Counted from the stretch's first letter, positions 54,135 through 63,904 are shown. The stretch: 64,000 nucleotides of DNA from Macrocystis pyrifera (GCA_031763025.1 JASSKH010000014.1:13153201-13217200), one strand, 5' to 3'. Numbers and translations: made by a program. Notes: generated by a model not told the origin, from the letters alone.

Positions 54135-54239
54135 CTGCGTCGGGCCCTCCGAGGGCACCTCCCGCGGGATCCCCTCGGCCGGAGGGGGCCAGGTTTCGCT
54201 CGCTTTCCTCGGCTGACTTTAGCCGTCTCAAGCCGGTTT
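54135..54239 (-). CDS. Possible upstream exon, family not recognised
   Basis: Acceptor CGCCGTCCCAG (AG at 54240-54241) and donor GACGCAG|GTAAAAA. Encodes TGLRRLKSAEESERNLAPSG, RGDPAGGALGGPDA: a basic/acidic helix followed by a Gly/Pro-rich linker. GC content is well above the surroundings. It could be an early exon of the ankyrin gene. Confidence 0.4.
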
Positions 54240-54289
54240 CTGGGACGGCGAAGCCAGCCACCGCAAGGATGCGGCTCATCGCGCAGGCA

Positions 54290-54490
54290 GGTGTGTGATC
54301 GTTTTTTCGGAGGTCGATTCTTCGAGAATAGGAAGCTTAAGGCTGCCGACACCGAACAAGGTGGATTTTTCGGAAATATCTCGTCCGAGATATATCCGAA
54401 AAATAAATGTTTGTTCGAATTTTAGGTGGCAACCTTACCGCTGTCGGGACAAAAGACGAGCGCTGAAAATCTGTCACACCCCTGCGGTAA
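54290..54490. mobile_element. MITE family 3
   Basis: GTGTGTGATCGTTTTTTCGG at the left; AAGACGAGCGCTGAAAATCT and GTCACACCCC at the right; inner ACCGAACAAGGTGGATTTTT and GGAAATATCTCGTCCGAGAT. Confidence 0.6.
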
Positions 54491-54566
54491 TAGCCCGCAT
54501 CCTTACGGTGGTCGGGTGGGAAAGCCAGTAAGTCGGGTAGCAAAGCCAGCCAAGTACAGCAGCAGT

Positions 54567-54790
54567 GGTGCCTCTATAGTGCCGGATGAGTAGTGCCGAT
54601 TGCCCGTTTTTTATCTACAGGGCCTGTGGAAGCGCTCGGCGCATATGGGATTCACCGGTGTGGCAGTGTGGCAGTGTGGGGAGTAATTAGTGCCGGTTGC
54701 CTCTATATATAGTGCTGTATTGTTGGCTGGTGCACATGATACCGGCACTATCGAGGGAACTGGCACTACTGTAGTGACTACCTGGTAGCC
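54567..54790 (+). mobile_element. MITE family 2
   Basis: CAGTGGTGCCTCTATAGTGC start and ATCGAGGGAACTGGCACTAC end are complementary. Interior as in the 17812 copy (GTGTGGGGAGTAATTAGTGC). Confidence 0.65.
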
Positions 54791-54816
54791 GTGAAGTCCA
54801 GCCGACTCAAACGTCT

Positions 54817-54943
54817 CGTACGGGGGGGGCTAATGTAATAAGAATCAGAACCGACGATGGACCCAAAAGCCAAGTATTTCCGTATGTTAACACACCGTAT
54901 TGGGTTCTAATTATTACTAATACTCTATGTTCCCCTGGAATAG
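54817..54943. mobile_element. MITE family 1, variant interior
   Basis: CGTACGGGGGGGGCTAATGT to CTCTATGTTCCCCTGGAATA. The interior CGATGGACCCAAAAGCCAAG is shared only with the copy at 63357, defining a subfamily. Confidence 0.55.
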
Positions 54944-55029
54944 TAGGTAGTAGCCATTGGTATGCACAATTCGACACGAGTCGACGAGGGAAAACAAGGG
55001 CTGCAGTCTTCTCGCGACCAAAAAAAAAC

Positions 55030-55160
55030 AAGGAATAAACAGCAGCGAGGAGGGGGGAGGGGAGCCTGCCGTGTGGCCCCGGATCTGAGTTACGACTGGG
55101 AGGGGGGGAGGGAGAAAAGAAGGGCGAAGATTTTGAATGGAATGAAAGGCAAAAAATAAA
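55030..55160 (+). repeat. Dispersed repeat (CCCCGGATCTGA family)
   Basis: GTGTGGCCCCGGATCTGAGT, GGGAGGGAGAAAAGAAGGGC. Same family as 33225-33365 (reversed) and the body at 58735-58880. Confidence 0.5.
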
Positions 55161-55360
55161 TGTGTGTAGACTCGGACGACCAAACCGCCGGCGAATGGTA
55201 ACACTTGACGCCTAAGGGCTCTTCGCACGAACAGACCGCAGGGCCTCATCCGCGGAGAATCTCCGGTTTTCGTCCGAGGCGTCCATAACTGGAGAGCGCG
55301 CGTTTTCGCTGGTACCCTCACCCGGCTTTGTGAGGGGCGGGAGGGGGGGGGGGGGGGGGA

Positions 55361-55487
55361 GGCGTACTCATTTGTTGCTTGCCTTGTTCATTTGACCATT
55401 AACCACGCATCTCTTTCGAGGCAGAGCGCCGTTCCTATTCCTATTAGAGACACCTCCAACAGTTGGGGGCCTCATTGCGCTTTTCCA
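55361..55487 (-). mobile_element. LINE 3' end, short
   Basis: Poly(G) at 55342-55359, GTACTCATTTGTTGCTTGCC, GTTCCTATTCCTATTAGAGA, CACCTCCAACAGTTGGG. Last 120 bp only. Confidence 0.75.
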
Positions 55488-55506
55488 CGTGATACTTATC
55501 CCCGTC

Positions 55507-55722
55507 CTGGGAGGGGTGTGTGTACTCGTTGTCATGATTGGTCATTGTCGTATGACCATAGACCCTCGCATCCCTACAATGCCGGGACGGAGCACGTCGG
55601 GTTCTCACCGTTTCACCGACCAGAAAGACACTGCTTGTGTACAGAGCGCGAAGTGCCGTGCGCGGCTTCCTCGAGCCGCATGAAGGGTGAGCTACACCCT
55701 ACTAAGCACCGCTTGCGAGGCG
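55507..55722 (-). mobile_element. Poly(C)-tailed SINE, diverged
   Basis: GTGTGTACTCGTTGTCATGA, TCGTATGACCATAGACCCTC, GTTCTCACCGTTTCACCGAC, ending near ACCGCTTGCGAGGCGAGG. Confidence 0.65.
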
Positions 55723-55994
55723 AGGATTGGCCCTGGAGCTTCCGCATGTCCGACCCGAATCTAAACTCCTAAACAGTTAAACCCACGGCTCGAGGGATAA
55801 GCTTCTTCGCAGCTAGTGTGGAACATTTTGTGCAGCACTGCGAGGGTTAATAGAGTATGGCGTCCCGTGCGGGCATGTCCTGGCTTCACCGAGCAAACGA
55901 TGCCACAAGTGCAGGAACGCGTTGACTACCCGCCCCCCCCCTCCCCTCCTCGTCGCGGTGATGACAAACGGTACAGTACAACCTTCGTTCACCC

Positions 55995-56190
55995 CCCACC
56001 TTCGAAAAACAGTAAAATAGTGCCGGTCTATCTGTATTGCCGGTATGGTCCAAGCCTATACACGGAATTGTAGCCGGCACCGGCACGATTCCGCACATTG
56101 CTACACTGGATGATCCCATCATTCTGTGCCGAGCGATGTTACCGACATTGTGAACACCGGCATTATTAAACCGGCAACATAGAGAGACCC
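55995..56190 (-). mobile_element. MITE family 2, diverged
   Basis: ATAGTGCCGGTCTATCTGTA, GTAGCCGGCACCGGCACGAT, GCACATTGCTACACTGGATG, TTAAACCGGCAACATAGAG. Confidence 0.5.
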
Positions 56191-56199
56191 AGGCCGGGA

Positions 56200-56660
56200 A
56201 ATATACATCAAACGGCAACGGTGTTCCCGGCCGGAGAGGAAAGAGTTAGCGGTATTGATTTTCGACTACCTTCCTAAATCGAATAGGCAAAGGTACCGAT
56301 AGGTCGGTCGCACAATTTTCTCAACCATTGCTCGCTGCAGCGTGGACGCTGGGTCCCTATACACCACAAAATGCCCGATACAGTCCAGCCCGTCGGCGCA
56401 ACGCTTGCACTTGCGCGTAAGCACGCATCTGGATGGTAGCGTATCATGGGGCTAGAGCTACGTGCGATGCATGGAGGCCGCGCGCTTGAGCCCGAGCGTT
56501 TCTGGATGGCGGGTCTCTTGAATTGAGGACCCAACCATAATAAAGTTTGGCTCCGATACGTGTGTACCAGTACCATTCGATAGATACCTTGACCATGGGC
56601 TTGTGTATCGCCTTTTTTTCCCCCCTTCAAAAAGGTCCACAGCTCGGACAGACCGTCGAT
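56200..56660. other. No gene seen
   Basis: A long minus-strand frame (56274-56711) has no recognisable motif or splice context. Confidence 0.3.
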
Positions 56661-56666
56661 TATTTT

Positions 56667-56765
56667 AACCCTTTCAGGACTGCAGTCAGTCCCGTTTTCG
56701 GGAAAAACCAATCAAATTCGAAGTCGTTTGTCCCCCAAACGGGACTGCAGTCCTAACAAGAGTTA
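56667..56765. mobile_element. MITE family 4, best copy
   Basis: TTTAACCCTTTCAGGACTGC at the left; its complement ACTGCAGTCCTAACAAGAGT at the right. Inner GTCCCGTTTTCGGG and CCCCCAAACGGGAC pair as well. About 98 bp, almost wholly self-complementary. Confidence 0.65.
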
Positions 56766-56784
56766 CACGTAAATCCCGTATTCC

Positions 56785-57010
56785 CGTTGTTGTACGTATG
56801 ATCGATAGCCCATGTTCCCGGGTGGGAGTCGTCCAACCTGCATCATCTACTGTACAGGATGTGTTTCTTCGGTTCGATCTGTGCTCGCACGGATCCTGCA
56901 CAACACCGGCAGGTGAGGAACTAGATCATCTACAGTAGATAGATATATAGATGGATATATAGACAGATAGATGGATATTAATATATACATAGATAGATAG
57001 ATTGATAGGT
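56785..57010 (-). mobile_element. GATC-rich element and GATA-type run
   Basis: ATGTTCCCGGGTGGGAGTCG, TTCGGTTCGATCTGTGCTCG, GCAGGTGAGGAACTAGATCA, followed by degenerate GATAGATATATA repeats to 57005. Confidence 0.6.
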
Positions 57011-57179
57011 CAGCATCTGTCAGTCCGAGCTGTGAAAAATTCGGTTGTTCGGTGAGGTGTACAGCCCCTCAGGTGAGGAGAGAGGCTCATAAGAAGCTTT
57101 TGGTGCCACGACGCGTCTCACTACCACGTATACATCATTTTGTTGTGGTATGCCGGTATAGTTTTCTCCCACCGATCGT

Positions 57180-58215
57180 TCTTTCTCCCTTTTTACTTTT
57201 CCCGCTAACGTTGCGGCCGCCGTCGTCGCTTTCGAGGGGAACGCGCGGAGCTTGTCGCTGGCGGTCGCGTGTCAAGGGTAAGGGATTGGATGAGCATCTA
57301 CCTGGCACCTGGCACCTCATACGAGGCTCTTCCTTTGAGGAGCTCTTTACCTCATGCAAGAAACCGAGTTTGAGAAAAGAAAATGTGGGACCCCGAGACA
57401 AGCGACCGAAACAATGGTTGATAATGTTTGGTGTTGTCAACCATTGAACCGTCTAGGAGCAGGAGCAGCGTGACCGAGCACCCAACAGTACAGGCAAGAT
57501 CTTGCTGGGACTCGCGCCGCACGACTCCTTGCATTCAACCATTGTAGCTCGGACACCAACTATTGCAACATATCCCCCAATCCTCCTGCCGTAGCCACAA
57601 TGGTTGATGTAACCGTCACTATCTGTCGTCAAGTCAAGCTTCCCCTCTATACGATTCCCGACAGGGTCACGCCCAAACGAGCAACCCCACGGGGGCTACC
57701 GTATATCGCGCGCGAGACAGCACATGTACCCCTGAGATGAATTTCGGGACCGTTCCATAAACGCGTCGCCAAGCGTCCTTACGCTTTTTTTCACACGCTT
57801 CCCGTTATCGAGAAAGCACCCGCGTTGAAAAAAAAATGGTGTCGAGGGGTGTACGGGGGTTTTGTTTTGTTGCGTATATATATGAATCTTGCGTATGATG
57901 CGGAAAGATATAAAAGCTTCAGAAAATTGTTCTGCTCATATACGGACTGCATTTCCTACATGAGGCCGTACAAAAACCCATAGTACGCGCGATTGAAGTA
58001 TCACTATTATAGTATAGTATGACACATAGCTTGCAAATATGATGAGTTTTCGACCCAATCCTCGGTCTCACAGCTAGCTGTTGTTCTGTAATGTTTTTAA
58101 TAAAAGTGTCCATAACGGAAATTATCATACAAGAAAAATACAAAAATATGATCGAAAGATGGTGGTTATGAAGCTCCTCAATTGAAATGCTTGGTCAGTT
58201 GTAATGGTTGAGGAG
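57180..58215. other. No gene assigned
   Basis: A plus-strand stretch at 57190-57280 (VVAFEGNARSLSLAVACQ before CAAGG|GTAAGG) is exon-like and resembles a segment at 58385-58440 at the nucleotide level (GTCGTCGCTxTCGAGGGG), but no partner exon supports it. AT-rich unassigned sequence follows. Confidence 0.3.
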
Positions 58216-58221
58216 CCCTCC

Positions 58222-58282
58222 CCGTCAGTCAGTCAGTTAGGCAGTTAGTCAGTCAGTCAGTCAGTTAGGCAGTCAGTCTGTC
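58222..58282. repeat. (CAGT)n microsatellite with TTAGG interruptions
   Basis: CAGTCAGTCAGTTAGGCAGT units over about 60 bp. Confidence 0.85.
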
Positions 58283-58526
58283 AAGTCCAACAAAAATGTT
58301 TAGGCCCACAGGCGCAAAAGAAAAACTACCGTCTACCGCACCACGGCTTCGATCAATCGGCCCGTTGACCTTCACCTTTCCGTCAACGTCACGGCAGTCG
58401 TCGCTCTCGAGGGGTGACGGCGGCGCGCCGACCCTGTCGCTGTTGGCCGTCTTCTTGTGGGCCGCCTGGTTCCTCTGCGCAACATTTCAGGGCGGGCACG
58501 CAAACGCGGTCTCGATCACTCACTAC

Positions 58527-58880
58527 CCACGGCGGTATAGTGGTTAGACCTCGTGACTACTAACGCCAAGGTCGTGCTTTCGAGTCCAGTCCAAGGCAGA
58601 TTTTCATTTTCTTTTCGTGTGAGAAAAACAAAATGCAGAAAGCGCCAGTGCTGATTGAGTTCGCAAAATTCGACGCCAGACGACGAGGGGAAGGAAGAAA
58701 AAGGCTCGGGTTTTTTTTTTTCCTCCCTCACCGCGATAAGAAAGGAGGCACGTACCGTACCGTACGTAGTGGGGAGGGGGGCAAGGAGAGAAGCGCCCGC
58801 TATGTGACTCCGGATCTGAGGGTACGACTACAGTAGGCGAGAGAGCATGAACAAGAAAGGCGAGAAAAGTAAAGGGGATG
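58527..58880 (+). repeat. tRNA-like head with dispersed body (possible second SINE)
   Basis: 58531-58600 resembles a decayed tRNA: GGTATAGTGGTTAGACC matches a D-arm/A-box, and GTGCTTTCGAGTCCAG resembles a T-arm/B-box 30 nt further on. The anticodon and acceptor stems do not pair, so it is not a working tRNA. Downstream (58735-58880) comes the CTATGTGACTCCGGATCTGA body shared with 55030 and 33225. Confidence 0.4.
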
Positions 58881-58884
58881 GAGA

Positions 58885-59360
58885 AGAAAAAAATAACAGC
58901 AACAAAAATGACGCATAATGGGACAGCAGTGGGGGTACGAGCAAGGTACACTTTTCCTGAGACTCCTAACGTTAGAATGACTCTAATGGGAGCCGAAGCG
59001 GGAAAACAGAAAGAACAGGATTTCCCCTTTATGGTGTTGAAACCCACACAACCGATGGGAGATATTATTCGATACGCCGCAGAAAGAAAAAACTGCGCTT
59101 TCAGCGCACAACACCTACGTACCACCGTCGATGATTCCCCGCCCCACAGGGCGCGAGATGGCGTCAAACCTTCGAGGCCGTATGCTCCGCTGCTCTGAGA
59201 GTGCTCGCTACCAAGTTTAAGGGTCGTTGATGCTGCGTGGCCGGAGTTCTCACTCGAGACATTGGAGCCCGGCCTTTTTTTGAGAGTGCGGCCCCATGAA
59301 CGACGTCATGTCGCTGCGTGTATAGGTACCGTGCCTAGAGAGCGTTGAGTTCCCACAAGG
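58885..59360. other. No gene assigned
   Basis: A plus-strand frame (58878-59198) is open but shows no recognisable motif. No repeat is recognised. Confidence 0.3.
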
Positions 59361-59364
59361 AGGG

Positions 59365-59582
59365 TGTGTAATCGTTTCTCCGCGCCCGGTTTTTTTTTTT
59401 TTTTTTCCTCGAAAACGGGAAGGTTAAGGTTGCCGATAATCACCGAACAACAAGGTGCACTCCGGGAAATATCTGGTCGAGAGAGCCTTCGGGGAATGTA
59501 ACGCTCGACTCTATCTAGTACCCTTGTTGCCGCTGTCGAGACAACAACAAATCGCTGAAAAACGATCGCATCCACTGTGCCA
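59365..59582. mobile_element. MITE family 3
   Basis: GTGTGTAATCGTTTCTCCGC, poly(T), CGAACAACAAGGTGCACTCC, GGTCGAGAGAGCCTTCGGGG, then ATCGCTGAAAAACGATCGCA. Confidence 0.6.
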
Positions 59583-59584
59583 AC

Positions 59585-60335
59585 CCGACGCTCTCTCTAC
59601 AGTATACATCAAAACACGAATGGGAGTTCGACAATTATTGGGTGGCTATCTCCCCAGTTGAGGAGCCCCATCAATCCAAGTGAAAAAAAAATGGCCAAAA
59701 AGTGAAACACCCAGGTCGTACGGTCGTACGTGTATAGAACGCGTCAGGTTAGATGGAAACGACAGCAGCAAGATAAGGCATAGGCCTTACTCTCGCTACG
59801 AGCTCGCTCTGGTGGAGTTTTCTTGTAGGAAGGCATTTCGCCAACTGAGTGCGCCACATTGCCTGGTTTTTGTACATATACATACATGGTGGCGTTTTCT
59901 TGTGCCGGTGGCTATGCGCCAGGCAGGGGGTGGTTCGAGAGCGGCGGCGGGGGATGCGTCAGTACTCAACGTCGCAAGTCCGCCGGAAATCACATATATA
60001 CCCATAACAGTTGCTATTAGTATCCCTTGGCTATCGTATAGTCAAGATGGCACAAGCTACCGCCGCGTACGTAGTGACTCGCGCGGCAGGACAACTGCAA
60101 CGGCCGTCAACGTTTTTGTGGGCGCTGTTTTCGCTGTTGAAAAATCGGAGAATCGCACAAAGGAAATCTTGATCGATGCTTGTCCCATATGGGGGTAGAA
60201 TCTAGTTTTGCCTTCTGAGGCTCCCCACTTGACGAACTCTACACCTTACCCAAAACCAACCCGGGGGGGGAAACAACGAAAGGGCAACGGGACGAACAAT
60301 TCCATGGCGTAGGTAGGTACAGTAGGTATCTTGAG
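59585..60335. other. No gene assigned
   Basis: Unassigned; open frames on both strands (59680-60198 plus, 59796-60005 minus) lack motif or splice support. Confidence 0.3.
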
Positions 60336-60337
60336 TC

Positions 60338-60396
60338 TTTTGGAACCGCAGTCCCGTTTTGGGGACAAACCAGTATTGAAGTCCTACAAGGGTTGA
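60338..60396. mobile_element. MITE family 4, partial
   Basis: GGAACCGCAGTCCCGTTTTG, GGACAAACCAGTATTGAAGT, CCTACAAGGGTTG. Confidence 0.45.
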
Positions 60397-60439
60397 AACA
60401 CAATTGTTGGGGATTAGTTCCTCAGTTGAATAGTCTCGT

Positions 60440-60770
60440 CAATCAGACACATTTTGGTCAAAATAAGGTACAGTTCCCCTATCGTAAAACCCGGCTTCAT
60501 CCAGTCAGCTCGAAAGGGGTACAGCCGTACATTTTTATTGGGCGCGGTGTAAACTACCTTATTTTGGCCCAAGTAAGGTACATCCAAAATAAGATAGAGC
60601 CAAAATAATGTACTGAAAAAATAAACTATAGCCGAAATAAGGCAAGCCAAAATAAGGTACAGTACCATTTCTGTAGCACGCGTCGGTCATAGAACCCGGC
60701 TTCACCCAGTCAGCTCGAAAGGGGGTACAGCAGTACCTTTTGTTTAGGCGCGGTGCAAACTAAAAAACTC
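60440..60770. repeat. CAAAATAAGGTACA repeats with a duplicated 65-bp module
   Basis: CAAAATAAGGTACAG and its inverse (TACCTTATTTTGG, 60555) recur six times. Two direct copies of a module (CCCGGCTTCATCCAGTCAGC at 60490, CCCGGCTTCACCCAGTCAGC at 60701) both continue TCGAAAGGGGTACAGC and GGCGCGGTG. Confidence 0.6.
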
Positions 60771-60774
60771 GCAT

Positions 60775-61475
60775 TCGCGCTTAAAAAAATCCCGCGTAAG
60801 CTGCTGTTGCTGTTAAGGTCGGTTCGGGCTAAGTATAGAGTAAGGGCTGGTAGTCCCGCACCTTGATGCGCCTCGATATCTCCTTGCTGGTGGGGCTAGA
60901 AACGTCTTGTCTCCTTGACGCGATCTCGTTCTGACTCCGCTCGGCGCCCTTCTGCGCTCGGGCCTGCAACGTGCGAGGGTACAGACAGTTCCGATAAAGT
61001 TCAGTGAGCTAAGTCAAAGATATAGAAGTTTCCGAGGATACTCAGTGTTTATTGTTATCTCGGGCCTGCAAAAATGAGAAATTGTACGTTAAGCTTTTCC
61101 GAGCAAGTGCTGTGTTTGTTGTGAGTTCGGGCCTGAAACGTGAGAGAATATGCTATTGAAGAATTTACCGACAAAACCGTTGTAATTGTTATGAAATGGT
61201 CCTGAAAACTGAGAGAACTTGGAAGACTCCAAGATATTTTTGATTGATGTGCGCTCAGGCCTGAAAAGTGGGAAACCGTAGAATTTACGAGATGTTATGT
61301 GTGTTGTAAGCGACGTATTGGCATGTTTGCAAACATCATAAGTCCCAGGTCGGCGGTGTGCCTGGAACAATCGTCATGTAGGAGGACGAGCGCACGCCGG
61401 AGCAGAGATGGCAGACTGCATGAACATGAGGCACATGCCTTAAGTACCTGGTGCCGCCTGACGCACGTAATACGA
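60775..61475. other. GGCCTGAAA-spaced degenerate repeats
   Basis: Segments ending in CGGGCCTGAAACGTGAGAGA or similar recur near 60960, 61063, 61129, 61200 and 61257, a decayed tandem repeat of about 65-100 bp. Confidence 0.4.
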
Positions 61476-61477
61476 CC

Positions 61478-61650
61478 AACCGTAACATCAACCTTGACGT
61501 TAACCGTAACATCAGCAAAAACCTCAAACGTAACATCAGCCTCAACGGTAACATCAATCTTAATATGAACCGTGACCTCAAACTCAACCGTAACATCAAC
61601 GGTGACCTCAACGTCAACCGTAACATCAACCGTCCCATAAACCGAAAACT
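61478..61650. repeat. AACCGTAACATCAAC minisatellite
   Basis: Hexamer-based units (AACCGT AACATC AACCTC/AACGTT) over about 170 bp. On the minus strand they translate as valine/threonine repeats, which I take as incidental. Confidence 0.75.
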
Positions 61651-61939
61651 CCCGCCGCACCCACCCATACCACAGCTGTCGCCAACAACTATAAATAATC
61701 CTGTTCTTGAGCGAATACAGAAAGTGCAGGTTACATAGGGTAGCCACGTTAGCGACCGCAACGGTGAGCAGACACAAAATAAAGAAAGATATTTAGAAAA
61801 CCTCTTCGAGCCTCTTGGGTTGCCCGCGCGCTCATGGTGCAAGCCTACTGTTGCGGCCTTGGTTTTACGTGGAAGGCTTGCGCCGAAAATCTCCACCAGC
61901 ACAGAGAGCGCGTCTGCAGTAGTCCGCTACAGGAGAAGT

Positions 61940-62545
61940 AGAGTTGGCGTCTTTGCTGCCCGGCCCTGTCCAGTAAGTTCGCACTGAGGAGTTATTATGA
62001 CAAACGAAAAGTAGAAACAGACGACGCTTCTGCTACTGCTCGGCTCTCGAGCCAGCTCGCACCAAAAAAGAGGCGAGAAAACACTTCGTACGGCGATGAA
62101 GCAGGAGAAAACATGGCGTCTCTATTGCTCAGCTCTTCATCCAATTCGCGCTAAACAAAAAAGGCGATAAAACACTGCTGTGCATGTTGACAAAACAGGA
62201 GAAGGTATGACGTTTCTGCTGCTCGGCTCTCGGAACAGTTCGCGCGAAGAAAGGCGAGTAAACACTGGGAGATGATTTCGACACACTAGGAGTAGAAATA
62301 ACGTCTCTGCTCGGCTCGCGAGTCAGCGAAAAACGGAAAAACACACTGCTGTACATTTCAAACAACATAGGAGTACCCATAAATATGACGTCTCTGTTCG
62401 GCTCTCGGCGAGCCAGCCTGCAGTAAACCAGGCGACAACATTACGCGCATTCCGAAGAGACAGGAATATATAGAAAACACGTCTCTGCTCGGGTTTTCGA
62501 GCCAAGTCGCGCTACGAAAGGCGATAACACAAACAAAGGTGCATT
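61940..62545. repeat. Satellite of about 90 bp, seven units
   Basis: Each unit has ACGTCTCTGCTGCTCGGCTC, TCGAGCCAGCTCGCGC and AAAGGCGAxAAAACACT followed by an A-rich end. Unit starts near 61947, 62028, 62113, 62208, 62300, 62388 and 62480. Confidence 0.75.
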
Positions 62546-62584
62546 CAGACACAAAACAGGGCATCCTATTTCGTCATTCACAGG

Positions 62585-62854
62585 ATGGACGCACGCACCA
62601 ACACCCTCGCTTGTCTTCTTTCTGCCGCCTGCATCGCCTTCTTCCTCCTCTTCTCGCATTCCAAGACCGCCTGCTGGCACGAGCGAACGCACGAAACACC
62701 GGGGAAAAGCAAGGGGCAGCAACGATACGTAGAGGACAGCCATTTCTACGAGGAAATCGGACGCACTGCAACCCACCGGGAGGGTCCTCCACCGCGCAAC
62801 GAGGCGCGATGGCGGGGTGGCTTCGCATATGGAGATCACTCTGGCCGTAAATGA
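62585..62854 (+). CDS. Small ORF with signal-peptide-like N terminus
   Basis: 89-codon frame starting ATG at 62585. MDARTNTLACLLSAACIAFF, LLFSHSKTACWHERTHE begins with a short polar part and a 17-residue hydrophobic core, like a signal peptide or single membrane anchor. The rest is hydrophilic and basic with many Arg, His and Glu. It ends at a stop at 62852-62854, directly after the 90-bp satellite. No homologue is recognised. It could be a first exon or a chance frame; the opposite strand is also open here. Confidence 0.35.
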   Translation: MDARTNTLACLLSAACIAFFLLFSHSKTACWHERTHETPGKSKGQQRYVEDSHFYEEIGRTATHREGPPPRNEARWRGGFAYGDHSGRK

Positions 62855-62859
62855 AAGGA

Positions 62860-63350
62860 CCGTCGAGGCACTACAGTAGTCTGAAATCGTACACGCTCCT
62901 TATGTGTTTCGTACTGAGCGGCACAGCGGTAAAATATCCAAGACTTTCATATTCTCCTCACGGCGTGTGCGCTGCAGTCACCTCGCGGAAAACGGATGAT
63001 CCGATGAAACACACAAGGGGGCGGTCCGGCAGCAGCGGCAGAGACCGGTGTTACGCGCAGCGTCGGCGATACGGAGTAAAGGAGGCATTCACACTCACGG
63101 GGGGCCGCGGATCGACAAATGTTGCCGCACAACAACTGCACAAACGCGGTGTTTGAGCACTGGACGTTTAGTATTGCCTCGCTCCTGCCCTGGAGGGCAC
63201 CACCTGGTCAACGTTTCGCATGATACTCCACAGAGCCAGCACATCTAAACGATCGGTCACCAACGTTATTCCGCGAACAAACATGGATCTTCCTGGCCTG
63301 GCACAAGCAATCGCTGCACGACGAGCCTACCCATAATAGTTGGGGGTGGC
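62860..63350. other. No gene assigned
   Basis: Open frames on both strands without supporting signals. Confidence 0.3.
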
Positions 63351-63356
63351 TAGACT

Positions 63357-63470
63357 AACTATCACCGGGGGGGGGCGTAGTAAACAGAAGCCCCGATGGA
63401 CCCAAAAGCCATGTATCCCCCTATGTTTACGTGCCGTCTTATGTTCTGATTATTGCAGTACGTTCCCTCC
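63357..63470. mobile_element. MITE family 1, variant interior
   Basis: ATCACCGGGGGGGGGCGTAG to ATTGCAGTACGTTCCCTCC; CGATGGACCCAAAAGCCATG links it to the 54817 copy. Confidence 0.55.
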
Positions 63471-63640
63471 CGACAGCAGCGCAACAGCGCCCCCCTTCAA
63501 CTACGCGCAAGCCTGAGCCCGAAAACTACCTGTGTCTGCCTTCCGGTCCTGTCAACGGTGATCAAGAACAATGCAGCTGGTTCGGTCAACCTACCCCCCC
63601 CCCCCCGCTACCGTGATGCTCTCTCGCGGCATTGCCTCGC

Positions 63641-63732
63641 CTTAATAAGGGCGACGTCGTTGTGCTGCGCCGCGAGGTGCAGAAGAGTGCTCCCTCGGAT
63701 GTCCGCCCACGTCAGAGGCACTCGACCGACCG
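63641..63732 (-). CDS. Ankyrin-repeat exon, possibly the 5' part of the same gene
   Basis: Acceptor is a long pyrimidine tract (TTTTTTTTTTTTGCAG, AG at 63733-63734). The frame reads VGRVPLTWADIRGSTLLHLA, AQHNDVALIK. RGSTLLHLAAQHNDVALIK is a clear first-helix/second-helix ankyrin repeat. The 3' border is uncertain: either a GC donor (ATTAAG|GCGAGG) or a GT site about 30 nt further (TCACG|GTAGCG). It is on the same strand as the 35-51 kb ankyrin exons, 12.7 kb upstream. It may be the same gene or a neighbour. Confidence 0.55.
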
Positions 63733-63904
63733 CTGCAAAAAAAAAAAAGGATGCAAAAAACACGTACACGATAGACGCGAGGGTGGTCACCCCGCGTGCG
63801 CAGCTACTACTGCTGTGCTACTCTTCGTTCATGTGGTGAGCGTTGCATCTTGATCGCGGGCGTATGCCAGCGCTAGTGGAATGCTCGCCCACCCGCCCGA
63901 ACTG

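Noticed and set aside
57190-57280. Exon-like VVAFEGNARSLSLAVACQ with strong GTAAGG donor
   Set aside because: No acceptor and no partner exon on the plus strand; kept only as a note in the region entry.
58296-58547. Plus-strand frame with a hydrophobic segment (LLAVFLWAAWFLCATF)
   Set aside because: It runs into the tRNA-like repeat and lacks supporting signals; a membrane protein cannot be claimed.
61295-61777. Minus-strand frame with TVDVTVE repeats
   Set aside because: It reads the AACCGTAACATCAAC minisatellite; no start, motif or splice support.
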